A stretch of 59,296 nucleotides of DNA from Aquimarina algiphila (GCF_007489275.1 NZ_VLNR01000043.1:1-59296); one strand, 5' to 3'; counted from the first letter of the stretch, positions 17,421-27,004 are shown. Made by a program: numbers and translations. Notes: generated by a model from the sequence alone, not told the origin.

Positions 17421-18016
17421 CTATTATTTTGTTTTTTTTGAATAAGAAAGCTGTTGATTACCCTACTAAGGCAATACGAATAGCTCATAAATTTGCTACT
17501 TTTTAGGGTATACAATGTACTAAATTTTAAATAAAATCGATCAAAGATACGCGCACAAACCAACATCCTTTTTCTCTTTTCTTACCCTCTTTTTTAATAT
17601 TGAAACCGTTTTACCTTAGTAGCAATGAATCTTAAAATAAAAACTTGAAGAATAGCAAAAAGGACACCCTAAATGATTGTGGAAATATATTTTAATTGGG
17701 AGATTTAAAAAAAAGGTTCAGTTAATGATAACGTCTCAGCTATGGTTTTTGTAAAATGTCACACAATTGTGATTCTGATTATATATCTAAGATTGTATCA
17801 CTAGTAGCATCCTGTTAGCGATTCACATCACAACTGACCGATAATCATTGTTGACAAGAGTTTTTTATATAAAAAAATTATCAGGTATTTTTTTGTTTCC
17901 CTGATTTGAAAAAGTAAAACCTAATGTGATTTTAATTTGAATATGTGGATCTAAAGTTTCCAAAAATTAATCCAATAAGTATTTCGTATCTCATCTTCGT
18001 TACACTTTTTTCAAGT
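17421..18016. other. 596-bp intergenic region without supported genes
   Basis: AT-rich and non-coding in all frames as far as I can see. Two small symmetric features are visible: the palindrome CACAATTGTG at 17762-17771 and an inverted pair ATCAGG/CCTGAT at 17880-17905 around a T-rich loop. A stretch at about 17730-17755 (AACGTCTCAGCTATGG) looks unlike the rest in composition. No tRNA or rRNA. Confidence 0.4.
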
Positions 18017-18457
18017 TTAAAAATCTCTCACAAAACGAACATTAGTAATTAGTCCATTTTCAACTTTATAAATAGAAACATATGTAGTCTCTTTACCATC
18101 ATTAGTGACCAATTCATGATTGATGACATAGGGACCATTATTCATTTGATTAACAATCTTAACGGTTACCAATTTATTTTCGAAATCAGATTTAAAAATG
18201 GGAGCCAACCTATCTGACCCTTTTCCCAGTAACTTATTTGGATATGTATACACTTTTAAATCTTCATGATATAGTTTTATAAAATTATCGTAATCGTGTT
18301 GATTGAAGAAATTCATTCTTTTATTCACTACTTCTAGAGGCGTTAAATCGGAGGTTTGTTTTGATAATCCTGAAACCTTATTTTTGATCATCTCATGTTG
18401 TTCTGTGCACGCTATTGCAAATAGCATTAAACATATAAGTGTTATTTTTCTCATCAT
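18017..18457 (-). CDS. NTF2-like (SnoaL-type) lipoprotein
   Basis: A 146-residue exported lipoprotein (MLFAIACTEQ, Cys at 17). The mature part is a single NTF2-like domain: VVNKRMNFFNQHDYDNFIKLYHEDLKVYTYP, a middle helix, then YVSIYKVENGLITNVRFVRDF, the standard ending. Such proteins bind or isomerise small hydrophobic ligands or are catalytically silent. The upstream AraC-type gene shares a palindromic motif with this gene's upstream region, so it is a likely target. Confidence 0.8.
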   Translation of the reverse strand: MMRKITLICLMLFAIACTEQHEMIKNKVSGLSKQTSDLTPLEVVNKRMNFFNQHDYDNFIKLYHEDLKVYTYPNKLLGKGSDRLAPIFKSDFENKLVTVKIVNQMNNGPYVINHELVTNDGKETTYVSIYKVENGLITNVRFVRDF

Positions 18458-18573
18458 TTTGGTGTTTTAATTCTTTGAGTTTTTTGTTCATATTACTGCT
18501 TGTTCTTCTATTGTATATATAGAAGTATGTAATAATGATATGAGACAATATTCAGTAATAAAGGATTAAAACA

Positions 18574-18597
18574 CTTTAGAAAACATGTTTCCTTTGA
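18574..18597. promoter_or_regulatory. Candidate operator copy 1 (upstream of NTF2-like gene)
   Basis: CTTTAGAAAACATGTTTCCTTTGA lies about 117 bp upstream of the NTF2-like start and matches the motif at 19702-19724 upstream of the AraC gene, apart from small differences. It contains the palindrome AAACATGTTT. A further ACATGT core follows within 10 bp (around 18604). Role as an AraC-type binding site is inferred from sharing and placement. Confidence 0.45.
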
Positions 18598-18613
18598 CAA
18601 AAAACATGTGTTT

Positions 18614-19615
18614 TTATCCTTTTTTATAAGCAGAAGGTGTTACGCCATTTTTTTTCTTAAAGGCAGTATTAAAAGAAGTGACGTTACCAAAACCAGAATC
18701 ATAAGCAATTGTAGCAATTTTCTCATTTGCATATTTTGAATCCTTTAATAAAACCTCGGCTTTTTCAATACGATATTGATTTACAAAATCATAAAAATTT
18801 TGTTGTGCGTTTTCATTAATAACCTGTGAGACTTCTCGAGCTTTGATTTTTAATTTTTTAGAGATCATATTTAACGTAAGATTATTATCCAAAAAAATAT
18901 GTTCGGTTTCAAAGAGTTCTTTAACTTCTAGAAACAGCATCTTTGAAAGCTTTTTATTTAAGTTAGAACTGTTATACTTCTGTAGGTTAAACTTATGATG
19001 ACTAAGGAATAAGTAGCTAAAAACATAAATCAAAAAAGAATAAAATATAGTTCCTCGAATGTAGTACATCGTAAAATCAAAAAGGTTTACAACATAATGA
19101 AGCCAAATGAGTGTGGCTCCAATTAAGATATTTCGATACCAGTGCACTACATTTTTGGGGATTTTTAAACGATTTCTATATAGATTAGACCAGGATAATA
19201 TTAAATATAAAAGTAAATAAAAAACTACAATTCCGTAGTTCCAAAAAGATTCGAAATTTCCATTTCTAGGCACAAGAGGAATTAAAAAAAGAAACGAAAT
19301 AAAGGGAACAAAATGGAGATACTCTTTTATTGAGAATGATTTACTCTTCTCAAAAAGTGTAATTCCATAAAACCATAAAGAGGGGGCTGCAAACAAAATT
19401 CCTGAAATACCAATATTGTTCTACCAATTCTCTAAAGACATATAATAGTTTAGCACAGATTTACCGACCCTTATGGTTAGCCCTAGTATAAAAAGCGCTA
19501 AAAAAATATTAGATTTATTGTTGCCATTTTTAAGCCTTAATAAATAGAAACTTAAAAATAACCCTTGAGCCAAACCAAGAGATGCAAGAATAAGAATGAG
19601 ACCTGTTGTCAACAT
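18614..19615 (-). pseudogene. AraC-type membrane regulator interrupted by an in-frame amber codon
   Basis: A 333-codon gene of the Bacteroidetes type: an N-terminal multi-helix membrane region and a C-terminal AraC DNA-binding domain (IATIAYDSGFGNVTSFNTAFKKKNGVTPSAYKKG). Codon 65 is TAG (complement of 19421-19423), directly after SLENW. Translation continues in the same frame without any gap (NNIGISGILFAAPSLWFYG), exactly as intact relatives read, so a single base change in a sense codon explains it. An internal ATG at 19396 could start a shorter product that lacks the first helices. Could be a recent pseudogene, a sequencing error, or suppressed. Confidence 0.85.
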
Positions 19616-19701
19616 TTAGTAAATTTAAAACTTTCTCAAATTATGATAATGGAGCGATGCAATTTATTCCACTCAAAATTCAATATTATACCCATAAAGT
19701 A

Positions 19702-19724
19702 CTTTAAAGAACATGTTTCTTTGA
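19702..19724. promoter_or_regulatory. Candidate operator copy 2 (upstream of AraC gene)
   Basis: CTTTAAAGAACATGTTTCTTTGA, about 87 bp upstream of the AraC start, shares the ACATGTTTC core and both flanks with 18574-18597. Placement upstream of the regulator and of its neighbour suggests autoregulation plus target control. Confidence 0.45.
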
Positions 19725-19960
19725 ATCAATGTTGTTACTTTTCTAAATCAAATAAAGCACTATATATATTTGGGTAAAGCAAATTTATCTTAATCAATCC
19801 AATAATTCTACACTTGTTTTTGCTACCCTAATATACTTATAAAACATTCGCCTATATACGTTATTAGCTATCTTTAGATTTAAAATTTTATTTTTAATAG
19901 AAAAAACAAAATCCAAAAAAAGAACATAAACCACTACATATCAGCGTTTTTAATCAATTT

Positions 19961-19990
19961 CAAACGACTACAAACGATTACAAACGAAAC
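19961..19990 (+). repeat. Three tandem 10-bp direct repeats (CAAACG...)
   Basis: CAAACGACTA, CAAACGATTA and CAAACGAAAC follow each other with exact 10-bp spacing, close to one helical turn, so the CAAACG cores face the same side of the DNA. They could be binding sites for a regulator; no origin-like AT box pairing was found. Confidence 0.6.
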
Positions 19991-20154
19991 TAAACACTTC
20001 CTAACCGAATCCTATTTGCCATCTGATTTAGGTTTGCATTGTCGAATTGAATTATTACAAAACAATGTATGTCTCATTTTCGATACGAATTAAAATTTCC
20101 TGAAAATCAATTCAGGATATAGTATTAACTGTTTAACACGAAAAATTTAAATTT

Positions 20155-20487
20155 ATGAACACGCTAAAAAACAAAGTACAGTTGATTGGAAACTTAGGAC
20201 AAGAACCAGAAATCGTAAACCTCGATTCTGATAGAAAACTAGCAAAATTTTCTATTGCAACAAATGACTATTACTACAATAAACAAGGGGACAAAGTTAC
20301 CGATACCCAATGGCATAATGTAATAGCATGGGGTAAAATTGCCGATATCATAGAAAAGTATGTAAATAAAGGGCAGGAAATTGCTATTGAAGGTAAACTT
20401 ACTTCCAGAAGTTATGATGATAATGAAGGTCAAAAACGTTATATCACAGAGATTGTTTGTAATGAATTATTGATGCTAGGAAAATAA
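20155..20487 (+). CDS. ssb: Single-stranded DNA-binding protein, tail-less paralogue
   Basis: A 110-residue OB-fold SSB: VQLIGNLGQEPEI at the start, KFSIATNDYYYNKQGDKVTDTQWHNVIAWGKIADII, and GQEIAIEGKLTSRSY. It stops right after the OB fold (NELLMLGK) and lacks both the disordered linker and the acidic DDDIPF-type tip used to recruit repair and replication partners. It is therefore probably a second SSB for special use (competence, plasmid-like or stress) rather than the essential copy. A perfect terminator follows, so it is monocistronic. Confidence 0.93.
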   Translation: MNTLKNKVQLIGNLGQEPEIVNLDSDRKLAKFSIATNDYYYNKQGDKVTDTQWHNVIAWGKIADIIEKYVNKGQEIAIEGKLTSRSYDDNEGQKRYITEIVCNELLMLGK

Positions 20488-20512
20488 ATTCATTTTCATA
20501 TTTACACAAAAA

Positions 20513-20536
20513 AGTCCTCAAATGAGGGCTTTTTTT
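20513..20536 (+). terminator. Rho-independent terminator after ssb
   Basis: AGTCCTC and GAGGGCT form a stem with one G-T pair around AAAT, followed by a run of eight T residues interrupted only at its end; 26 bp after the ssb stop. Confidence 0.85.
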
Positions 20537-20747
20537 AATTTTGAAAAAGAAGTGTAGTTGTTTCAAAAAAACAAAAGACGATTTCAAAACATTCATTTTC
20601 AAGCCCTCTTACAGCCCTAAATTTAAAACACTGAAAACCAACAAAATCACAAGATTGTCGTCCAAAGTAACTTTCCAAAATTAATTCTGCATTGATATAG
20701 TCAAAATTCTGTACTTTTAACAATACCAATTCATAAACCTCACCCTC

Positions 20748-21413
20748 TTGAATACATATACCAAATATTGGTTTCTAGAAGGATTTAATCTTTTTAATAA
20801 ACTTGGTAGAATTACAATGATGCGTATGTGCGAAATTCTTGAAATGGAAAATATCGACAAAGCCACTACAATTCAATTACTTAATAGTGAAGAAAAAAGT
20901 GTTTTTTTTCTAAAAAGAGGAACTATCAAAATTGTTGATACTTCTAGTGATACGGTAAAGTATATTGTAAAGAAAGGAAATATTTTTGGTGAACTCTCTC
21001 TATTTGATCGTCAAGCTGCAAACGAAGAAAAAGCTATAGCACTAGAAGATTGTATTATATGTTATATAGAAGCAGATAGAATGGAAAAAATTATGGAGCA
21101 GCATACATCCTTAAAAAACGGAGTTCTTAAAGTATACGGCTTACGAATAAAGAAGTTAGAACGTAGATTAAGAGATTTACTTTATAAAGATAGTGCTGCT
21201 AGAATTAAAGAATTTATAATCGACTATATTAAAGAATTTGGTGAACTTGAGAACGATAGAGTTATAGCAAAAAACCTCTTGTCTCATAAAGACATATCTC
21301 ATCTTACTAATACATCCAGACAAACCGTAAGTAACACAATGAGCATGTTCAGAAAGCAAGAAATTATTGATTATGATGCTCAATTTATTTCATTACCTAA
21401 AGAAATACAATGA
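20748..21413 (+). CDS. Crp/Fnr family transcription regulator
   Basis: A 221-residue regulator. The N-terminal beta-roll is recognisable (KSVFFLKRGTIKIVD, GNIFGELSLFD, then the long helix LKVYGLRIKKLERRLRDLLY), but the ligand-pocket Arg-Ser pair of cAMP binders is not evident. The winged helix is SHLTNTSRQTVSNTMSMFRKQEIIDY. The TTG at 20748 is taken as start since residues before the first ATG (FLEGFNLFNKL) fit the family's leading helix; a start at ATG 20817 is possible. It stands alone. The ligand and regulon are unknown; the neighbouring 1176-aa surface gene is a plausible target by position only. Confidence 0.85.
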   Translation: MNTYTKYWFLEGFNLFNKLGRITMMRMCEILEMENIDKATTIQLLNSEEKSVFFLKRGTIKIVDTSSDTVKYIVKKGNIFGELSLFDRQAANEEKAIALEDCIICYIEADRMEKIMEQHTSLKNGVLKVYGLRIKKLERRLRDLLYKDSAARIKEFIIDYIKEFGELENDRVIAKNLLSHKDISHLTNTSRQTVSNTMSMFRKQEIIDYDAQFISLPKEIQ

Positions 21414-21553
21414 TTTTTTTTAAGAACATATATAGAAAGCTTGTTGTTAAACAGAGAATAACCACTAATACCCCCTGTTACTATATCACTACATACCGTA
21501 TTGAAAGCTTTGCGCAAATTTTTCGTCAAATCAATCACCATAGCAACTAACTA

Positions 21554-21673
21554 ATGAGTGCAACCATAAAAACAATCAAAATCTTAGATTATTTTAGTCT
21601 TATCGCTTTCTTCTTGGTTGGTTTAGGTGAATACTTTTTATATTATTTTACTGAAATTTCAGGTCATACTTAG
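21554..21673 (+). CDS. Possible 39-residue membrane peptide
   Basis: An ATG-TAG frame of 40 codons: a short basic start (MSATIKTIKILDY) and a single hydrophobic helix (SLIAFFLVGLGEYFLYYF). It occupies an otherwise empty 378-bp stretch between the Crp/Fnr gene and the large fusion gene. The charge layout fits a small inner-membrane protein. No homologue is recognised, so it may be chance. Confidence 0.35.
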   Translation: MSATIKTIKILDYFSLIAFFLVGLGEYFLYYFTEISGHT

Positions 21674-21791
21674 AACGATGAGTTTATCAAATTTGCCCCC
21701 ATTAGAAAGCTTAGTCTTAGAGTTTTTTTAGCTTAACAGTGTTAAAGATTTATCAACTAAAAATTGACAGAAAATAATTAAACCATTTTAA

Positions 21792-24700
21792 ATGAAAATA
21801 TTTAGTCACACAAAATATCTATATTTTCTTTGTTTACTCTTTCTTGCCATTCAAGGATATACTCAAGCAATAGAGAAGTCTATTTTTATCACTGCAAACC
21901 TCGGAGACGCGAAAAAAGAAAGTATGTTAAGCCAGATAACAAAACATGCTCAACAGCATGATGCAACAGCACTTTTAATCCTTGGTAATACAACAGGAAA
22001 AAATGGGTTTGATGGCTCAAATGTAGAGAATAACATAAATGCCCAACTTGATATTCTTTCTTCTTTTAAAGGAGATGTGATATTTACTCCGGGATATTAT
22101 GAATGGGTTTCTAACGGACATAGAGGGGTTCGCAAATTAGAGAAATTTATACAAAAAAATAGTAAAGCAAAGTTCTATCCGGATGAAGGATGCCCAATAA
22201 AGAAAAAAGATTTAAGTGAAAATGTAGTTCTAATTACTATAGACTCACAGTGGTATCTAGAAAACTGGAATAATCATATTTATTTAAATGAAGACTGTGA
22301 TATCAAGAACAGAACTTTATTTTTTCTTGAGTTCGAAAGCATGCTTAAAAAATCTCAGGATAAGATAAAGATTGTGGCTATTCACCATCCCATACATTCT
22401 AATTCTGCTCACGGTCTACTTGCAAATACTGCGGGGACATCTCTACATGATTTTGAAAACAGACAATATAGAAGTTTAAGAAATCGATTATTAACGACCG
22501 CAAGACGATCAGAAAATATAATTTTTGTATCTGGTCATGATAAAAACCTTCAGTACATTAATAAATATGGAATCCCACAAATCATTAGTGGCGCCGTTGG
22601 AAAAACTAAAAATCTGAGAAATAGTACTGAAGAAAATTTTGCTTCCACACAAAAAGGATATGCTAAACTTGATATTTATAAAAATGGAAAAGTAAACATA
22701 GATTTTTATACTGCAAATCAAATCAATACTTCCATTTTTTCAACCTCAGTTTTTAGTGGAGAAAGAAAAGGAATAAACTACACTTTTAAACCAGAAAGTA
22801 GTTTTAATGCGACTCAAAGTGCTTCAGTATATTCTAAAGAAGAAACCAGAAAAAGTAAAATATACAAAGGCTTATGGGGAAATCACTATAGAGAATTTTA
22901 CAGCAAACCTGTCGATGCTCCAGTCGCTTTTCTTGATACATTGAAGGGAGGGTTAACTCCCATAAGACGTGGTGGAGGTCACCAATCTTTATCCCTACGT
23001 CTTGAAGACAAAAATGGGAAACAATATGTAATGAGAGCTCTAAGGAAAAGTGCAGTTAAATTTATTCAATCAACAGCATTTCAGGATAAATATGTAGAAG
23101 ACGATCTAGAAAACAGTTATGCAGATAGGTTTTTATTAGATTTTTATACCACTGCACACCCTTATACCCCTTTTGCAATTGACAAGTTATCAGATGCTGT
23201 AGATATTTTTCATAGTAATCCTATACTGTATTATATTCCTAAACAAAGAGCATTAGGGCAATATAATGATGAATATGGTGATGAATTATATCTCGTTGAG
23301 GAAGCCGTAAATTCTAGTCATACAGATCTATCCAGTTTTGGAAAACCTAAAGATATTCTAAGTACCAATGATGTATTAAAAGAAATTCATAAAACAGGAA
23401 AATCTATTGTAGACGAACCTTCTTATATAAGGGCCCGATTGTTTGATATGCTAATTGGTGATTGGGACCGACATGAAGATCAATGGAGATGGGCCGTATT
23501 TCAAAATGAAGATGGCTCCGAAGTTTGTAAACCCATCCCCAGGGATCGTGATCAGGCATTTTCTGTATTTGATGGTAGTATTGTTTCATTTTTAACTTGG
23601 GCCATACCTAGTTTACGGAAAATGCAATCTTTTGATGAGGAATTGAAAAGTCCTAAATGGTTTGCCCTTTCCCCATATTCTATGGATTTGACTTTTCTCA
23701 ATCAATCCGATTGGAATGAATGGGATAAACAAGCAAAATATATTCAAGAAAAATTAACCGATCTCGTTATCGATCAAGCATTTGATAAAATTCCTAATGA
23801 AATCAAAGGAAGATCTATTGATGAAATAAAAACAAAACTCAAAGGAAGGAGAAAGAACATAGTAGATATCGCTCGCAAATATTATAAATTCCTAAATAAA
23901 TTCGTAGTACTTGCCGGTACTCAAAAAGACGATCTTTTCGAAATTACAAGATTACCTAACGGAAAAACAAAAATAAGTATCCAACGAAAAGATCTGGATA
24001 TTTTTAATAGGATCTATACTAAACAGGAAACTAAAGAAATTTGGATCTATGGCCTTGATGGAAATGACACTTTTAAGATATACGGTAACGGTGACAATCC
24101 CATTAGTATCAAAATCATGGGAGGTAAGAAAAATGACACTTACGATTTTCAAAATACCCAGAAAGTTAAACTTTATGATTATAAAGGCAAAAACAATACA
24201 ATTATAAATAAACGGTCAAAAAAATGGTTGGTTGATAACTATAAAATAAATAATTATGATCATAAGAAACGTAAATACAATTTCAATCAATTACTACCTT
24301 TAATCGCTTTTAATCCCGACGACGGATTACGTATAGGTGTTCTTGAGCATTTTACTCACTATGGTTTACAGCGTAATCCTTTTACCCAAAAACATTCAAT
24401 AAGCGCATCTTATTATACTGGATCTTCTGGCTTTGACATATCATACAAAGGAGAGTTTTCTAATATCTTCCACAACTGGAATTTTGGTGTAGAAGGATTA
24501 TATACTAGTCCTAATTTTGCTATTAACTTCTTTGGTGCTGGAAATGAAACTGAATATGACAAAGATGAAGTAGATTTAGATTTTAATAGAACAAGAATTA
24601 GAAAATGGAATACCGCAGTTTCCTTAATTTGGAGAGGAAGGGATGGAGGATATTTTCAGTTTAAACCTCTTATCGAATCTTTTGAAGTAGAAAATACAGA

Positions 24701-25322
24701 AGATCGTTTTGTAAATACATTCTTTGATCCAAATAGCACTGTTTTTGATAAACAAACATATGCAGGTGCAGAAGTTACTTATCAATTTAAAAACATGAAT
24801 GACCTTGGCTTTCCTACTCTGGGTATGAGAATAGGAATAACTGCCGGATATAAAACTAATATCGATGGAGGTGATAACAACTTTGCTTATGTAGAGCCAC
24901 ATATTGCTATAGATCATAAACTAATTAAAAGTGGAAAACTAGTTCTCGCAACAAAGATTGGCGGAGAGGCTATTTTGGGAGATGATTTCGAATTTTATCA
25001 TGCTGCACAATTAGGTGGAAATCGCAGTTTAAGAGGATTTAGAAATGAACGTTTTATTGGTAAATACGCTGCATATCACAATACAGATTTACGTTTACAA
25101 ATGGGAAAATTCAAAACTAGTTTTATCCCTCTTAAATATGGTCTTTCCGGAGGGTTTGATTATGGAAGAGTATGGATAGAAGATGATGACTCAGATAAAT
25201 GGCACAATAGTGTTGGTGGTACTTTATGGATAAGTGGCCTAGATACTTTTACTGCAAACCTAGGTTATTTTGGCAGTACCGATGGAGGCAGGTTAGTTTT
25301 TACACTTGGATTCGCTTTTTAA
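21792..25322 (+). CDS. Pseudo-metallophosphatase / kinase-like / Omp85 barrel fusion
   Basis: A 1176-residue exported protein with three parts. After a signal peptide (about residues 1-24, ending GYTQ) comes a calcineurin-like fold (about 30-310): LGDA (D39), LGNTTG (N66 where Asp is usual), FTPGYYEW (101-105, where GNHDW is usual), AIHHP (H198, H199) and SGHD (H249). Two metal-site motifs are thus changed, so phosphatase activity is doubtful. The middle (about 360-720) has GDWDRHEDQ (D557-D563) and PRDRDQAF (D585, D587), resembling the catalytic and metal loops of HipA/Fam20-like kinases, with GGGHQSLSLRL and YVMRALRK upstream as possible nucleotide-binding parts. The C-terminal third is a beta-barrel with the Omp85 motif NRSLRGFR (about 1074), so it should sit in the outer membrane. 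Kinase activity is inferred from motifs only. Confidence 0.75.
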   Translation: MKIFSHTKYLYFLCLLFLAIQGYTQAIEKSIFITANLGDAKKESMLSQITKHAQQHDATALLILGNTTGKNGFDGSNVENNINAQLDILSSFKGDVIFTPGYYEWVSNGHRGVRKLEKFIQKNSKAKFYPDEGCPIKKKDLSENVVLITIDSQWYLENWNNHIYLNEDCDIKNRTLFFLEFESMLKKSQDKIKIVAIHHPIHSNSAHGLLANTAGTSLHDFENRQYRSLRNRLLTTARRSENIIFVSGHDKNLQYINKYGIPQIISGAVGKTKNLRNSTEENFASTQKGYAKLDIYKNGKVNIDFYTANQINTSIFSTSVFSGERKGINYTFKPESSFNATQSASVYSKEETRKSKIYKGLWGNHYREFYSKPVDAPVAFLDTLKGGLTPIRRGGGHQSLSLRLEDKNGKQYVMRALRKSAVKFIQSTAFQDKYVEDDLENSYADRFLLDFYTTAHPYTPFAIDKLSDAVDIFHSNPILYYIPKQRALGQYNDEYGDELYLVEEAVNSSHTDLSSFGKPKDILSTNDVLKEIHKTGKSIVDEPSYIRARLFDMLIGDWDRHEDQWRWAVFQNEDGSEVCKPIPRDRDQAFSVFDGSIVSFLTWAIPSLRKMQSFDEELKSPKWFALSPYSMDLTFLNQSDWNEWDKQAKYIQEKLTDLVIDQAFDKIPNEIKGRSIDEIKTKLKGRRKNIVDIARKYYKFLNKFVVLAGTQKDDLFEITRLPNGKTKISIQRKDLDIFNRIYTKQETKEIWIYGLDGNDTFKIYGNGDNPISIKIMGGKKNDTYDFQNTQKVKLYDYKGKNNTIINKRSKKWLVDNYKINNYDHKKRKYNFNQLLPLIAFNPDDGLRIGVLEHFTHYGLQRNPFTQKHSISASYYTGSSGFDISYKGEFSNIFHNWNFGVEGLYTSPNFAINFFGAGNETEYDKDEVDLDFNRTRIRKWNTAVSLIWRGRDGGYFQFKPLIESFEVENTEDRFVNTFFDPNSTVFDKQTYAGAEVTYQFKNMNDLGFPTLGMRIGITAGYKTNIDGGDNNFAYVEPHIAIDHKLIKSGKLVLATKIGGEAILGDDFEFYHAAQLGGNRSLRGFRNERFIGKYAAYHNTDLRLQMGKFKTSFIPLKYGLSGGFDYGRVWIEDDDSDKWHNSVGGTLWISGLDTFTANLGYFGSTDGGRLVFTLGFAF

Positions 25323-25352
25323 ACATGATCATAAAACAATAAAAATATACTT

Positions 25353-26963
25353 ATGAAAAAACCTGTCGCAATTGCACAACTAAGCAATTTAGAAAACAAA
25401 AAACCAGCTCATGCCCTGGTAAATGGATTAGATCTAGTTATTGTGAAATTTGACAAAGAAATTTCTGTATTATACGGGAGGTGCTTACACCGTGGCGCAT
25501 TAATGGCAGATGGACATGTGGATGGACATAACCTTATCTGTGGAGTTCACGGCTGGGATTATCGTTACGATACTGGTGTTTCTGAGTATAATAATAATGA
25601 AGTTTTATATAAATTCAATACTAAAATAGAAGGTGATACACTTTATGTAGATGAAGTAGAAATTGACGCTTATCTTAAAGATGCGCCACAACCTTTTAAT
25701 AGAGATGAATACCTTGGTGCTTATGCTGATACTCACCCAGAAGAAACAGAACCATATACAGGTTATATTAAAGAATTAGCCAAAAATGGTCTAAAAAACT
25801 TAGGACATCATGGTTTTTCGGCATCTATGGGAGTAGACCGAAATACGTTACCCAAATGGAATGATATTCAATTTTTACCAGCACAATTAGCGAGCAGACC
25901 TTTATTAGACCATGAAGATGTTGATACAAAAGTAGTGATTGGTCCTAATGCTAAAAAACCACTTTCTATTGACATACCCTTGTTTGTAAGTGATATGAGC
26001 TTTGGAGCACTTTCTCGAGAAGCAAAAATTGCACTATCCAGAGGTGCTGAAATGGCAGGTACAGGCATTTGTTCTGGAGAAGGTGGAATGTTACCCCAGG
26101 AACAAGAAAACAACACTAAATACTTCTATGAACTCGCCTCTGCCCAATTTGGTTTTTCATGGGATAAACTCGATAAAGTACAAGCATTTCATTTTAAAGG
26201 GGGACAAGGAGCAAAAACCGGAACAGGTGGACATTTACCAGGAAACAAAGTAAGTAAAGAAATTGCAGAAGTTAGAGGATTACAGCAAGGAGAAACCGCA
26301 ATTTCTCCTGCTACCTTTCCCAATTTTCATGGAGTAAAAGATTTTAAAGCTTTTGCAGATGAAGTACGCGAACGGACTGGTGGTATCCCTATTGGTTTTA
26401 AGATTGCTGCCAGCCATATCGAAAAAGACATTCAATTTGCTTTAGATGTTGGTGTCGATTACATTATTCTGGATGGTCGTGGTGGTGGAACAGGTTCTGC
26501 CCCTACCATTCTAAGGGACAATATAAATGTTCCCACCATTCCTGCCTTAGCAAGAGCAAGAAAATACCTAGATAAAGTAGGAGCTACAAATATTACCCTA
26601 ATCATAACAGGTGGTTTACGAATTGCAGAAGATTTTGCAAAAGCAATGATGTTAGGTGCAGATGCAATTGCAGTATCTAATTCTGCTTTACAAGCTATCG
26701 GTTGTTTAGGAATGAGAGCCTGTGGTAGTAATAATTGTCCGGTAGGTATTGCTACGCAAAAAGAATCTTTGAGAAGTAGATTGATCATAGAGTCATCTGC
26801 TAAACAATTACATAATTATTTTGATGCGACCAATGACCTTATAAAGGTAATTGCTAGAGCTTGCGGATATGATGATATTTCAAAATTTAATCCTGATGAC
26901 CTTTCTACTTTTGATTACGATATGTACAGGTTAACAGGGATTAATTATGCAGGTGTTCTTTAA
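25353..26963 (+). CDS. Rieske / glutamate-synthase-like FMN domain fusion
   Basis: A 536-residue redox enzyme. The N-terminal Rieske domain has its full ligand set C44-L-H46 and C63-G-V-H66 for a [2Fe-2S] cluster. From about residue 150 it is the FMN-binding domain of glutamate synthase large subunit (GltB/GltS type): GGQGAKTGTGGHLPG, DYIILDGRGGGTGSAP, LIITGGLR and the Cys motif ACGSNNCPVGIATQ, which could hold a [3Fe-4S] cluster. It lacks the glutamine amidotransferase domain of true glutamate synthase, so it cannot make glutamate from glutamine on its own. The Rieske part would pass electrons to FMN. It is 31 bp after the fusion gene and 41 bp before an unknown gene, suggesting an operon. 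The substrate is unknown. Confidence 0.9.
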   Translation: MKKPVAIAQLSNLENKKPAHALVNGLDLVIVKFDKEISVLYGRCLHRGALMADGHVDGHNLICGVHGWDYRYDTGVSEYNNNEVLYKFNTKIEGDTLYVDEVEIDAYLKDAPQPFNRDEYLGAYADTHPEETEPYTGYIKELAKNGLKNLGHHGFSASMGVDRNTLPKWNDIQFLPAQLASRPLLDHEDVDTKVVIGPNAKKPLSIDIPLFVSDMSFGALSREAKIALSRGAEMAGTGICSGEGGMLPQEQENNTKYFYELASAQFGFSWDKLDKVQAFHFKGGQGAKTGTGGHLPGNKVSKEIAEVRGLQQGETAISPATFPNFHGVKDFKAFADEVRERTGGIPIGFKIAASHIEKDIQFALDVGVDYIILDGRGGGTGSAPTILRDNINVPTIPALARARKYLDKVGATNITLIITGGLRIAEDFAKAMMLGADAIAVSNSALQAIGCLGMRACGSNNCPVGIATQKESLRSRLIIESSAKQLHNYFDATNDLIKVIARACGYDDISKFNPDDLSTFDYDMYRLTGINYAGVL

Positions 26964-27004
26964 ATCAATCCAAAAACAAAATACTGACTTAAAAAAAACA
27001 AGAT

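Larger units (their letters stand above)
19616..20154. other. 539-bp intergenic region upstream of AraC gene and ssb
   Basis: No gene is supported. It contains the second copy of the AraC-linked palindromic motif (19702-19724) and three 10-bp direct repeats (19961-19990) about 165 bp upstream of ssb. The divergent arrangement means promoters for both flanking genes lie here. Confidence 0.5.

Noticed and set aside
17730..17760. Fragment resembling a cassette recombination site
   Set aside because: Only a short composition change around AACGTCTCAGCTATGG; no partner arm or core sites were found, so it cannot be supported.
20535..20729. Minus-strand gene between ssb and the Crp/Fnr gene
   Set aside because: A 64-residue open frame partly overlapping the ssb terminator, with no homology signature or sensible upstream signals.
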